Origin: Amaurobius ferox | Taxonomy: Eukaryota > Arthropoda > Arachnida > Araneae > Amaurobiidae | NCBI GenBank assembly: GCA_951213105.1 | Contig: OX578136.1 | Location: 76,504,437-76,568,436 of the forward strand | DNA: 64,000 nt | Direction of reading: 5' to 3' | In this document: positions 10,734 through 21,879 of the stretch, piece by piece | How the letters are laid out: each line of letters starts with the position of its first letter | Position numbering within the stretch: the first letter of the stretch is position 1 | Position numbers and translations under genes: made by a program | Notes under the pieces: model-generated | Told to the model about the DNA's origin: nothing | The model's input: only the letters and a program-made list of their open reading frames with translations | Databases searched by the model: none

Positions 10734-11912
10734 ATGAAAAAAATAAATGAATTAGCGACTGGCAATTTCGGGGTTACGACCACGAATGCTCGGTTGACTA
10801 GTAGTAGGGGTACTAGTCAATCGTCAAACAGTTTCCCTAAGCAGTATACTATAGACAAATATTTTAAACCTTTCATTGATGACAGTGGGAAAAACAAAAA
10901 AACTGTAAACGTACATGAAAAAATGAAAAACGGGCCGCGTGTGGATGATCGCCTTGAAGATCTGAGTTATTATAGGAATTTTAAATCTTTAAAGTTTAAA
11001 AAATGCACATCTAAAAGATGTAAACTTTGTCCAATTGCAAACCCTTTACAAATTGGAATAAAGGATTTTAAGTTTACTTTCTGTAAAGTTTTCAATAGCA
11101 TATATTGTATAACATGTATGAAATGTGGTTTAAAATATATAGGCCAGACATAAAACCGTATAAACATTGGAATTAATTTACATCGTAATTAATTCTAATG
11201 TTTATACGGTTGAAATATATATAAGTTACAAAACAACCCTTCTACAAAAGCTACAATGGAAATAAAACTTTTTTTTAAACATGGTATTGAAGCTATGCAG
11301 ATCACATTGTTGGACATTGTAGTTAATATAAAAGAGAGGTTGTGGTGGGAAAATTATTATATTACTCATCATAATTCTCTTTATCCATACGGATTAAATT
11401 CCGTGAGATATAATGTTAACTATAACAGAGAACAAATAAAAAGTTTTAGTTCAGATGTAGTCATTGATCATGGATTTTTAAATCAAAAGTATTATAATCA
11501 TAGACCCTAACGTAAATACAGAGGTGGAAGAAGGCATAAAATAAATTTTGAAAAAACTGTAGAAAATATAATGAATTTTACTCAGACACACAAAAATAAT
11601 CACAATTTATCGAATACTGGATAAAAAACTTGGTGTTTGTTTTCAGAAGTCATTACATCAAAAGGATTTGTAGGTATTGTAATGACGATATGTTCTACGT
11701 TTCATGTGGTCTGGTAGATGAAAAGCTGTATGCTTTTTTGGATTACATAAAATTAAGAGCTAAAATTTTAAACATTAATCTGAGTGAAAATATATCGAAA
11801 ATAACGAATTATGAATTCATGGTTATAAATTATAAGAACAGAAATTTTGATAAAATAGGTTTATCACGTTTTTTAAGTGAGCATGATTTTAAATTTCCAA
11901 TTAATGAGGTGA
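10734..11912 (+). pseudogene. Penelope-like protein C-terminal part (GIY-YIG nuclease), broken
   Basis: The first open part (10734-11150, 139 residues) has a Cys cluster (CTSKRCKLCPIA), then CITCMKCGLKYIGQT, the conserved start of a Penelope-type GIY-YIG nuclease. A stop follows at 11151, then a hairpin (11154-11211) that destroys the next ~20 codons. The same frame reopens (11256-11510) with a nuclease C-terminal RLWWENYYITHH..PYGLN pattern. After a frame change, 11630-11911 resembles the C-terminal tail of such proteins (ITNYEFMVINY...GLSRFL). In life the enzyme would nick target DNA to prime reverse transcription. The RT domain is missing upstream, so this is a dead fragment. Family assignment rests on motifs; the tail assignment is weaker. 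Confidence 0.7.
11154..11211. repeat. 25-bp inverted repeat inside the Penelope frame
   Basis: The left arm 11154-11178 (starting AACCGTATAAACATT) and right arm 11187-11211 pair at 24 of 25 positions around an 8-base loop TACATCGT. The left arm still reads as nuclease-type codons (NRINIGINLHRN), so the right arm is the added inverted copy. Confidence 0.9.
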
Positions 11913-12648
11913 AATACTTTAAAATATACTTTTATCTATATTTAAAAAATTATATTTAAATCTGTTAATATTTTTTGTTATAGTTTCTAACCTGTCCATA
12001 TACTTAGCTTTTAACAAAAAATAGAGATTCTAGGTCAAGAATTGGCATAATTTTGACGGCATTGAAAAGGAATTCAATTTTAGATTTTTTGGAGATTTTT
12101 GTAATTAATTAAAAAGTAGTAATTGTTTTAAATTTTCGATTGCTTCGAGAAAATGCTTGAATTATATATCACCTTAAAAAACTGCGAGTTTCTAGACCAA
12201 AAACTAGTATTTTAAATCACAGAATATACTTACACCATACTTTAATCTTATAAACATAATCTCACACAAATTTATAAAGTAGATATCTTATAAAATAGAA
12301 ATATATATATTTAAAGGAATTCTGTTGATTTCTGTTCAAAACTTGAAATTTGAAGTTTTATTCTTTACGCACATGGATATTTGCCGTATAAAAAGATGCA
12401 AGTAAGACATGATATTTGAGTCAAGATATTGTTGTTATGCTTTAGAATATATGTTTTGATTGCATCATATCTACTGAAAAGTAATGATATCTTGCAAAAT
12501 CTGGACAATTCGAATTCATTAATGTGTTATTTCTTATCTGAAAATTTTATTCACTAGTGTCAATGTCAATTTCTATATAAACTACAAATTAACAATATAC
12601 ATTAATGAATATTAAAAAAGATAATTTTTAATATATACATGTAACACA
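11913..12648 (+). repeat. Right pLTR of the Penelope-like element
   Basis: Direct repeat of 9747-10482. The last codons of the element's frame run into it (stop near 11957). Outer flank starts GCCATACTT; no clear target duplication with the left flank was seen. Confidence 0.85.
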
Positions 12649-13576
12649 GCCATACTTTATACATAGATAACTGTTGACGTTCACGTTGATGATTTAAGAA
12701 AGGACATTAAATATATTTTAGAAAAATTCAGTACAGGAAAATCACTGGAAATGTATTTGTTATAGAGAATGACTGCAAATATTAAACGTTAATTTCATGT
12801 AATGAGTGTCGATAATTATTGAAAAATAATATTTTAATTGAAACCTTTTATTTCTGTGGTGCATAAAAGAGTGAACTCTATGTTGTATTTTTAACTTATT
12901 AAATTATTTCTAATTAACATGGCCGTAATATCGCAAAGTTGCGAAACCCATTGCGTTGTGCCGCTAATTAAACCCATTATATTTATCTTCAGTGCGATTT
13001 CCTTAAAAGTGTACATTAACATACTACCACAATTAATTGCACCGTTTTAACTTAAAAAAAATAATTTTTAAGAACATTTGGTTAATTATTAAATTTCTTA
13101 CAGCAATCAGCATATTATTATTTTACGGGGGATATAGGACATGTGAGACCAGGTAAATGAAAACTATCTAAATTGCATTTTTGACTTTCCATAATACTTG
13201 ACTCGCACATACCTGCTGGTTGTCTTTAGACGTTGACACACCACCAATTTTGGTTGAGGTACTCTAACATCAGTGTATATCGTATTGGTACCAACTCAAG
13301 GTGTGATACTACTACTCGTACTGAAGTTGGTCTGGAATCTGTCGCAGTCTAACGCGACGAGACATCTTCCATAATTGGTTAACATTTTTAACCAATCTAG
13401 TGACTTCACTTTATCCTCCTAGGTTTATGGCCTCTTTGACCTCTCGGGTCAGGGTGCTGTAAAACTGGTGTCCTTAAGTCTGATGTCTTTGTTTAAAATT
13501 ACAGACATCATAAATACAAACATAAAACTGTCTCATTAAATCTTGTCTCAAATCAGGTCTCACAGTTTCAAATATT
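12649..13576. other. Anonymous DNA with a GC-richer patch
   Basis: No gene. 13130-13500 is less AT-rich and holds GACATGTGAGACCAGG, whose reverse complement-like form GGTCTCACATGT is at 48071-48082. This may be a small retroelement remnant, but no coding part supports it. A short inverted repeat TTGGTTAA/TTAACCAA lies near 13374-13397. Confidence 0.4.
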
Positions 13577-13723
13577 GGTGTTCTATGGTGTCGAAAACTC
13601 AGACCACACGACCAACCCTATGACTTATGGTAGCTATCTGTGTGGCTAGGGTGTTCTATGGGGTCGAAAACCCAGACCACCCGACTCGCCCTAGGGCACG
13701 AGAAGCAATTTGAGTGGACGGAG
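13577..13723 (+). repeat. 73-74 bp tandem repeat, two full units
   Basis: Units start at 13577 and 13650 with GGTGTTCTATGG(T/G)GTCGAAAAC.CAGACCA. A third unit start lies at 13724 and is interrupted by a SINE. The unit interior (CAGACCACCCGAC..GCCC) resembles the reverse complement of the SINE tail, so the array may have grown from a SINE fragment. Confidence 0.75.
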
Positions 13724-14032
13724 GGTGTTCTATGGGGTTGAGATCCAGACCGTCCGACCTACCAGAAAGGTGTAAGGTAACTGTTTGGACGGCCGGGAAG
13801 TGCCACCCAATTTAGACCGGAACCCAGTGGGGGAGACATCCACAGGGACCGTACCCTCATTCCCCTACCACCAACCTCTCGGAAGGACTTACGGACCCAC
13901 ATGTTTAACATGATCGTACTCCGCGTGAACACGGCGGCAGTTTTGGCAGCGGCTGGAATCGAACCCGGGCCTACCGAGTGCAACTCCAGCACGCTAACCA
14001 ATGGGCTACCGCGCCCCGGTGTTCTATGGGGT
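13724..14032 (-). mobile_element. tRNA-derived SINE with 15-bp target duplication
   Basis: The body 13739-14017 (279 bp, minus strand) is flanked by GGTGTTCTATGGGGT at 13724-13738 and 14018-14032. Read on the minus strand it starts GGGGCGCGGTAGCCCATTGG (Pol III A-box type), continues with GGGTTCGATTCC (B box), a conserved body (GTCCTTCCGAGAGGTTGG), and a tail CCTACC/GGTAGGTCGGACGGTCTGG. It has no protein role; it moves with LINE machinery. Confidence 0.9.
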
Positions 14033-14879
14033 GTAATAATTAATGTTTTGTAGGGATAAATTGAAAAAATATTCCTAAATAGTAAAATCCCATAACGAGG
14101 AAAATCTCTTTGAGAGAAATTTCATTATTTTAATTATATTTCATTATTTCATTATTTCATTATTTTACTAATACTTTAGGTCACTCTGAGTTTCCTTATT
14201 ATGAATATTTCAGTTATAATAATTGTCTCCAACAGTTCCACTAGCAGAAAAAAAGATAATGTTCAATATGTGCTTAAAATTATATCCAAATTTGCAAAGT
14301 TTTCATCATCCACATGACTCAAAATGTCAAACATAAGAGGATACTTCTTACGGATTAAATCTCAGAAAATTTCAACTATTATGAAATATTTATGAGTAAT
14401 TTAAAGATTAAGAGTAGTGTATGTAAATAAATTAATATTTATGAAGTTATAAACAGCGAGTCTATTTCATGTATAGTTCAGATTAGGTGAACATTTTTCA
14501 ATTCATTCCAAAGTTAATCAGGTCATTCAAATATTTTTAAAGCGGGACAAACATATATTTCTCGTTCAAATTCTTTACTCTAACACATAACATTCAATGT
14601 ACAGAAAATCAATCTGAACTCTTGTAAAAGATATATGATAATTAAAACATTTACTCATGTTTTATATTAGAACAGGAATTTGAAGTCTCATTCCTGGAAA
14701 ATACTTACTGCAATGCGAAAGATATTTGGTACAGGAGAAATAAAATTAACTGTTATTTTTCTATTTTCGGCATTTGATAACGAAACGCATGTGATGCATA
14801 CACGATTTTCCCAATGGACCCAAATATATACTTTTTTTACAACTTTCATGGTAATGTATTGCGAATTTATCGGAATTGA
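14033..14879. other. Anonymous AT-rich DNA
   Basis: Only a short ATTTCATT reiteration (about 14125-14165). Overlapping open frames at 14680-14928 show no domain and run into the family A repeat. Confidence 0.45.
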
Positions 14880-15480
14880 AAATCGCAACTCGAATTTTCG
14901 AAGGATCTACACGTTTCAAGCTCTCTAGAACATGAAAACTCTATTTTTACGTGACGCCTGTGTGTGTGTGTGTGGCTGTATGTCTGTGCAATATATGTAA
15001 ATGCACTTTAGCTCTAAAACAAATGGACCACATTTAACAAAATCGATAAATCATATGTTTCCCTGGTGTTAATTTGTTTTTTTTTGGTATGATTTGAGAA
15101 AAAAAAATCTAACTTTTTTTACGAAATAGCCCGCAAAAATCGTCAAAAACTGAAAAAAAAATACAAAATATTTTTCAAAATGTATCATGAAAATGCTTGT
15201 TAATACAAAAATTTTTGTGACTAAAAGTATAAGACTAATTCCAGTACTCTAGGACCAACCGTATTCGAGATAATTTAGTTTTTCTCAATTTTGCAACGCT
15301 CGCCTTTGAAAATACATAAAGTTGTCAAATGAAAACGAAAATGTTAGTAAAACTGCAAATTCAGTGTAATTTCTAATAATTAACTTTGTCATTTTTTGTG
15401 TGCAATTAAACTAAATGAAAGAACGAAAAAATGAATTGGGGTCTCTAAGAAAAATCATGTGTGGTCCACATCAGATTTTT
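14880..15480 (+). repeat. Repeat family A, partial copy
   Basis: It has ACTCGAATTTTCGAAGGATC, CACGTTTCAAG, a GT run (14959-14974) and the end block CCACATCAGATTTTTT (15468-15483). It has the same orientation as 2018-2963 and lacks the hairpin end. Confidence 0.6.
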
Positions 15481-15527
15481 TAAACAACTTTCCTCTTTCC
15501 TGGTTTACGATATCTATATGTTCTAAG

Positions 15528-15660
15528 AGATGCAGCTGTTATCGAATATCTGTGAGATGGATCGCCAGACAAGGATAGACAATTTAACTTGTACGAGAAT
15601 GAGTTTTCAATAGGCGCCTGATTCATATGGGGATGGGGGAATGGATAAAGAATGAGACTA
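15528..15660 (+). repeat. Dispersed repeat family B copy
   Basis: GCTGTTATCGAATATCTGTG and AGATGGATCGCC at the head; GGGGGAATGGATAAAGAATG at the end. Same order as in the other copies. Confidence 0.5.
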
Positions 15661-16814
15661 CCCCCATCTGAAAAGATGAATGATTTTTCTGCTCCAGAAA
15701 CTTAAAATTGCACAAAAGAAATTGTGACAGATCACCACTAAGGAACCTGTCCTTTAATTTCCAATTACTAATGGCCATAGAGTTCTTTTTTTGTACAGAA
15801 ACTCAGAGAATGGCAATTCATGTTTTAAAGATAGATTCCCTTGGAATTGAGTTTTTTAAAAAGATGAATTAGATGAACCATCACATTTTCAGAAATGTAT
15901 ATAATTTGTGATTGCTATGTTCCATACAATAAATGCAGCAAGAGGTATTCCTTCCCATGTATTAAGTACTTATATTGCAGACGATATTGTATATTCTAAG
16001 AAAATGACTCTCAAAATAATTCTGATCCTTATTAACACTTTACAACAAAGTTGAAAAGTGTTTATGACTTTGTTCATTCTGTCTGTCTGTCTGTCTGCCC
16101 GTTAGCACGATAACTGCCCTAAAAATGACTTAATCAAAATGAAATTTTAGTATGTTGTTCAGACGGTCTGTAGGACCTATGTGAATATAAATGAATAATA
16201 TCACTCAATTAGTTTTGGATTGAACCCGGGTTGAAAAAATGAAGTACGTTGAGCCCTATCAGACCTCATTTTTCAAACATTTTTTAAGCGGATTTAAAAT
16301 TCTCAAATTGCTTCGAAAATTTTAGGTAATATTGAAATTGTTCCATAAAATATATAAAAAAAATTCAGCGAAATATATTCAGTAGTTTTTTAAATAAAAA
16401 TTAAAAGAATAATAACACATATGAAGCGATTACGTGACCATGATCTGAAAAGATCACGTGACCCACTTCAAAATGATGTATGGCATCCATCTTGTCTCAA
16501 AATCGTGATTTTTAAAGTTCTTTTTAATTCATATTGAGTGTTGTATCCGTCCTAAAACCACTTTATTTTTGCTTAAATTCCGTGCATCTACATACTGAAA
16601 TAACGCAATTACATTATATTTGAGTTTAAATGCTCATCCAAATTTGATTATTTCTACAACGAAGCCTATTTTTCACCTATGTAAAATGTAAACAGCAAAA
16701 TATGTAGAATGAGTTGTATTATAATTGCTGTATTTCTTTAACACAAAATCATTTAGTTCATGGAGTCTGCGTAGCTGATATGAATGAAATATTCATTGAT
16801 TTTACAAACAGAAG
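15661..16814. other. Anonymous DNA with (GTCT)n
   Basis: A CTGTCTGTCTGTCTGTCTG run (16078-16098) is followed by CCCGTTAGCACGATAACTGCC. This layout is common at the head of uncharacterised invertebrate repeats and loosely resembles the GT run plus GATAACT block of family A. No gene recognised. Confidence 0.45.
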
Positions 16815-17260
16815 GACGATTATTTTTCGATGAAGTTTTACGCATAGAGTTTAATTACTTGTAGCTCCATGGTCTTAATTTTTAAATAAAATAAATTATT
16901 ATAGTATTGTGATGAATGACATGAATGGGAAATTATTTATGAATGAAATGTTGCTTTCATAGAGAGAGCCAAGCGTGTTATTTTTTCTATGACGTCATTT
17001 GAATGAATTTCAGTTGTTTTCGATGAAGTTTTCAAATATAACAAATTATCGTAGTATTATGATAATTCTAAAATTATTACCGAGGAATGTATCACATTTT
17101 AGATATGTTTAAACCAGGCAATTTATATTTCAATGCCGTCATTTGAATGAAGTTCATTTTTTTCGATGAAGGTTTAAGTTTTCAAATATAATAAATTAAT
17201 GTAGTATTGTGATACGTTTTAAAATATTACCGAGGAATATATTGCATTTTAGCCATGTTT
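16815..17260 (+). repeat. Irregular tandem repeat, three units (~140-190 bp)
   Basis: TTTTTCGATGAAG recurs near 16826, 17016 and 17159. The last two units also share CGTCATTTGAATGAA, TTTTCAAATATAA.AAATTA, GTAGTATT.TGATA and ATTACCGAGGAAT.TAT. Diverged; no coding signal. Confidence 0.65.
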
Positions 17261-17749
17261 AAATAAAATTGCATTAAAGTTGGAAAATGTTTCATAATCA
17301 ATGCTTTAAGCATGATTGATCTCTCTTGTTTAATTTCATCAAAGTATTTGTCGGGTTCGCGTCTTAAAAAATATTCACAGTGCGTTTGTAAAAACGTTCT
17401 ACGCAATATTAAGTGCGTATTAATTTTAACAATTCATTTGATCTGTAAAACGACCATAATTTTTCCAATAAATATACACAAATAATCGCAGGATTGAGGC
17501 ATTAAGTTTGTTTAAAATACCATAATGTTGATTCTGTAGGATTTTTTAACAATGCACTTACATTCTACAATATATGTAATTGTAATTTATATTAATACAA
17601 AAATCATAATAATTGTGGTTGTTACGTATCTATGTTAGCTGCTGTTTCATTAAAGACTACTTTTATCGGGAGTTATATATTTGTGAGACAATTACCATCC
17701 TCTGGGCTGTGAATTCCCCTTAATATTATGTTTTCGGGTATTGATTTCA
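17261..17749. other. Anonymous AT-rich DNA
   Basis: Nothing recognised. Confidence 0.5.
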
Positions 17750-18065
17750 GTATATGAATAGTATTTTTTTAGTATTATACATTGTAAAATGCATTACACA
17801 TAGTATTATAGTATTATACATAGTAAAACACATTATTTTGACTACATACGGAGTATAACATATTATTTTCGCTACATACATAGTATAATGTACGTACATA
17901 GTAAAATGTAATATTTTCACTAATACATAGTTTATTTATATATTATATTTTCCCCTAGCTTATATTTCTCCTATTGTGTTATTTTCACTACAGGATATAT
18001 TACTTTTATTGTATGCGTACTATAATGCATTATTTTCGCAACACACATAATATAATATACAAAGA
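17750..18065 (+). repeat. Short tandem repeat, ~30-bp TACATAGTATAATG unit
   Basis: Imperfect units of CATTATTTTC.CTACATACATAGTATAA run through the interval. Related units appear at 20815-20855 and 51815-51960. Confidence 0.65.
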
Positions 18066-18096
18066 ACGACATCGTCTGCAATTACTACCAAAAAAG

Positions 18097-19165
18097 CTGA
18101 TGTGGGCAGGACATGACTTTACTTGCAGACCTTAATTCATTGTCTCGTTTTTTCATTAAAAATTCATTGAATTAAGTTTAATTTCACTAAATAAAATCAT
18201 TATTATTTACAATTACAACGAATTTACACTTTTAATTCAGATTCCATTTCCCTTTGGTAACTGGACGTGTTTTAATAACCGATGTAGCGAATATGCAAAC
18301 AAACTTCAATATCTCGAAAATGGCTAAGACTAGAGTAATGAGATTGGTCTTCTTCTTTTCATAGTCCAAAATTACGTCAAAATAAGTATTCAAGTGATAC
18401 ATTTGTGCAAATGTGCATGTGGAGTCTTTTATTTTAGATTTTGACGATTTTTGCGGGACATTTCGCAAAAATAAAGGTAGGCTCTTTCTACCAGAATCAA
18501 ACCGACATTTTATCCGCACCAAGGTCACGCACAAGTGACTTGTGTACAAAATGTTGTGAAATTTGGTTAATTATTTTTTTAGCTAGAGTGGATAAATACG
18601 ATATTTGCGGGCCATTTCGCAATAAAGGCGGGTTCTTTTATCCAGAATCGATCCAAAAGGGTTACTCACAACTAACAACAATATAAAATTTTATGAAATT
18701 TGGTCGATTAGTTTTTGAGTTAGAGTGGATGCATACCATAGTAACAATCCATATAATGGCGCAATTTTGGCTTCTTATTGGTTCCAATATGGGACCAAAT
18801 AAAAGTGGACATTTCGACGGAATTGGATCAATATTGGCTTAAAATATTTGAACAATATTAAATCAGTATTTCCAATGTAACACCGATATCAATGTAATAT
18901 TGTAATGAAAATATTAGTATTATTATATAATTATTTATTATTATTGGAAGTTAATGTAACCCCAATATTTGACCAATATTGGGATTATTTTGGAAATATT
19001 TCTAATGTAATGCCAAAATATATAATATTGGTCCAATTTTGGGGCACTTTTAAATGCTACTAGGGTACATTGCACAGGCAGACACGCACACACACACTGA
19101 CGTCACGTAAAAATAATTTTTCATCTTCTAAATGTCCCAAAACGTTTAAATCCCTCGAATGCGAT
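18097..19165 (-). repeat. Repeat family A copy, interrupted
   Basis: It starts CTGATGTGGGCAGGACATGA and ends past a CACACACACAC run (19086-19098) and TGACGTCACGTAAAA. Orientation is opposite to 2018-2963. It is interrupted by the AATATT palindrome element at about 18775-19060. Two internal blocks (18395-18470 and 18540-18625) repeat GGTAGGCTCTTTC/GGCGGGTTCTTTT with flanks. No coding function. Confidence 0.6.
18775..19060. repeat. CCAATATTGG palindrome-rich insert
   Basis: Many self-complementary words (CCAATAT, CCAATATTGG, GGATCAATATTGG, AATATT) are scattered through ~280 bp, so the segment can fold on itself many ways. It separates the two halves of a family A copy, which suggests an inserted element. 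Confidence 0.55.
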
Positions 19166-19924
19166 TTTGATTTATTTTAGCCCTCTCATCCTGGTGTACC
19201 CAGTTTGCATAAGTGGACAGAGTGACCTATATGTGCCTGCTAAGCGTAATTTTATTAGCAAAAACCCTGCAGCGGACAAAATATGTGTATTCAGAACATT
19301 TCATGACCGCTACTCAAGTTTCCCCATATATCAAAAGTGAGCTAGCTGAACAATCGAAATACGTTTCACCCGTTCAGAAGGCTAAAGTCAAGTCAGAGGT
19401 TTATTTAAGACATAGTCAACATGCGTGCGCGTTCTTACTTTTATTTGTTTGAGAGGTGATTGCTAAAAAAATCACTGCTAAGCAACTTGCTGACGTGGCA
19501 GATAGTGAGTTCCAATTCTTGTCGCTTAAGTAAGAAATAAGATTAAGCCTTAAATAAGATTTTTTTTTCTAATTAGCTTTTTAAAAGAGTGAAAAAATGA
19601 TTGCACTAGTGCGCTAGATTTTAATTTTTGTTTATAACATTATGTTTTGGGGGATGTGCACGATTGATTGATATACGATATTAAAGAGGGAACATTTTTG
19701 CTGCACTATTTTCAATTTATGACTTCATTGATCAAAATCGGTTCAATAGTACAGGGGGAGTTCAGGGCACAGAGAAGGAGTGGCGGGAATGAAGGATTTA
19801 TTTACTCGCTTCGCCGTATGATTTTCACAAAGTGAAGGATATTAAAAAAATAATTAAATTTTCAAAGACAGAAATTTAATTTTATGAAAGGAAGACATTT
19901 AGTTTAATTTTGAGATAATATTTA
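19166..19924. other. Anonymous DNA
   Basis: A 79-codon frame (19213-19452) has no domain or support. Short direct repeat around ATCACTGCTAAG. Nothing else. Confidence 0.45.
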
Positions 19925-20055
19925 ATTATTTCCAACTTGGCGACGTTCCACTTGGCGACAAAATCGCTAAATTTGTGATATTGCGCCAATTCGTCTTTAA
20001 CTTCGCCAAATTCGTCTCTAATTTCGCCAAATTTGTCTCCAAATGGATCGTTAAA
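19925..20055 (-). repeat. GCGAC/TTCGCCAAATT module
   Basis: Repeated CTTGGCGAC, TTCGCCAAATTCGTC and TTTCGCCAAATTTGTC words with a ~20-bp rhythm. The same module sits inside family A at 2711-2762, 23000-23110 and 53450-53532, so this is probably a detached piece of that family. Confidence 0.6.
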
Positions 20056-20480
20056 TGTTACAGATATAAATATTGGCTTTTCATGTGCGATATACATAGT
20101 ATAACACAAAATCCATAAGGACGACCTAGTCTATTGGTCTCGCGGTCCCCGTATAATACGCTTTAATTAATTAAAATCGCTGTTAAGTGTTATTTTTACT
20201 GGTTACGATTACATATTTAATTTACAGTAATGAAATACTTATTTAGCCGATCGAATTACGGTATAAGGTATTACTTTTGGCATTTACTCTATTGGGGACG
20301 ATATGCATTCAGATCTAGCGGAATTTACGCTCACGATTGATACGTGATTTTAAAATGAGAATATTTTTGCTATACCATGTTTAATTTAAGACCTTAACTG
20401 TAAAAATCGAAGTTAAATAATCAAAGTGTTCAAGAGTGGCGGGTAAGAGGCTTCGTTCGCTTCGCCTAATTACTTTCGTC
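20056..20480. other. Anonymous DNA before the SINE
   Basis: Nothing recognised. 20330-20460 loosely repeats 19680-19800 (GATTGATA.GTGATTTT, TTTTTGCT..ACCAT, AAGAGTGGCGGG). Confidence 0.4.
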
Positions 20481-20815
20481 ACACATATATTGCAAACACC
20501 GCGTGCTGTTGGCCATATCGGGTGCGGTATCCCCGTGGTTTGCGCGCTAGATTTGCACGCTACCACAAATGCCGCCGTGTTCATGCGGAGTACGATCACG
20601 TTAAACATGTGGGTCCGTAAGTCCTTCCGAGAGGTTGGTGGTAGGGGAAGGAGGGTACGGTCCCTGTGGATGCCTCCCCCACTGGGTTCCGGTCTAAATT
20701 GGGTGGCACTTCCCGGCCTAAATTGGGTGGCACTTCCCGGCCGTCCATAGAGTTACCTTACACCTTTCTGGTAGGTCGGACGGTTTGGGTCTCAACAACA
20801 ACACATATATTGCAA
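20481..20815 (+). mobile_element. tRNA-derived SINE with 15-bp target duplication, B box lost
   Basis: The body 20496-20800 lies between perfect copies of ACACATATATTGCAA (20481-20495 and 20801-20815). The tRNA head is present (GGTGCGGTATCCCCGTGG) but the B-box region is deleted, so the copy should not be transcribed by Pol III unaided. It has a 24-bp tandem duplication (GGCCTAAATTGGGTGGCACT, from about 20692). It ends in a CAACAACA tail. Confidence 0.9.
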
Positions 20816-20867
20816 TGCATTATTTTCACTACAAACGTAGTATAATGTATAGTGAAAGCATTCTGAT

Positions 20868-21418
20868 GGGGTCTAACATTCGAATTCATTGGGGTATAGG
20901 TTTATTTATTTATATGTACATTTAGTGACTCTGCACACGGTGATTAGATTGTTTCTATGGTAATAAATTCGTCTTTTTTAAATTAAATAACGAATAATTA
21001 ACTACATTTTAAACATATGAAAAACATAACTAAAATTTGAATTTCAAATTTCTATTGATCTATTGAATCTATTGATTTCAACTTAAAGCATCGTTTTAAT
21101 ATAATAACAATTTTAATAATAAATTTTTTATAATAAAACTGTTTAATTGTTAAAAACATTTAATATATTAAGTATATTACCTAGCGGATGTTAGCTACTT
21201 TTCTTACAGTTGTTAATTACCAGCTTCAATTTGTCGAATATATATTTTAATTGTCTATTCGATAACAGTTTAGCATTACGTCAACAAAAACTACAGCTTT
21301 TTATCCAGAATTTAACTATACAACATTGTGCAGTGGTCCTTGTAGGTGTTTTTTGTTGTGAAATAATTAAACTCATTTCATCGTATAGGGAAATAAATCC
21401 ATATGCTGCCCACATCCT
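20868..21418 (+). repeat. Repeat family A, diverged copy
   Basis: The head is ATTCGAATTCATTGGGG and the end is GCTGCCCACATCC (21405-21417). The GT run is replaced by AT-rich sequence. Only the two ends are convincing. Confidence 0.4.
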
Positions 21419-21599
21419 ATTTTTAATGAGCGATAAGTAAGCAGATGTGAAAAATGTCATTTAGAATTATGAAGACATATTTCAAAAGATTAAATTCGAA
21501 CTTAACATTTCAATCAGATATATAGCTTATAAATGCTCAATTACGGAAGTCGCAGTATAAGGTACGATATTTTTAAATTTGACCGGCAATATTCTGCAC

Positions 21600-21830
21600 T
21601 GAAGAATTTTATATTATGGTTGTTGTAACAACTTGCACATGAACGTGCACGACAACATGCACATGGTTGTTGTAACACCATGCACATGAACTTCCCCAAC
21701 AACGTGCACATGAATTTACACAACAGAGTTCTTATGAACTTTCATAACAACGTGGACATGGTTGTTATAAGTACGTGCGCAGGAACGTATTCAAAACAAC
21801 GTGCACATGGAACGTGCACATGGACGTGTA
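21600..21830. repeat. GTGCACATG minisatellite
   Basis: About ten loose units of AACAAC(G/A)TGCACATG(G/A)A. The core GTGCAC is self-complementary. Units vary from 17 to 30 bp. A Cys/Met-rich frame on the minus strand is a by-product. Confidence 0.75.
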
Positions 21831-21879
21831 CGTCAAGCACAGATATATTTTTTATTTAAGGGATATTACTTTAACATTT

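Larger units (their letters stand above)
9747..12648 (+). mobile_element. Penelope-like retroelement, RT-less, with pLTR direct repeats
   Basis: Two direct repeats of exactly equal length (736 bp; 9747-10482 and 11913-12648) flank a 1430-bp inner part holding a broken frame with a Cys-rich linker and a GIY-YIG endonuclease. Penelope-like elements are known for LTR-like direct repeats (pLTRs) and a C-terminal GIY-YIG nuclease. The reverse transcriptase that should precede the nuclease is absent, so this copy is non-autonomous. The repeats differ at scattered sites (for example CGAGATTC versus AGAGATTC), so the insertion is not recent. Confidence 0.75.

Noticed and set aside
19213..19452. A 79-residue plus-strand protein with a hydrophobic start.
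   Set aside because: No supporting motif, no gene context, and flanked by repeat debris.
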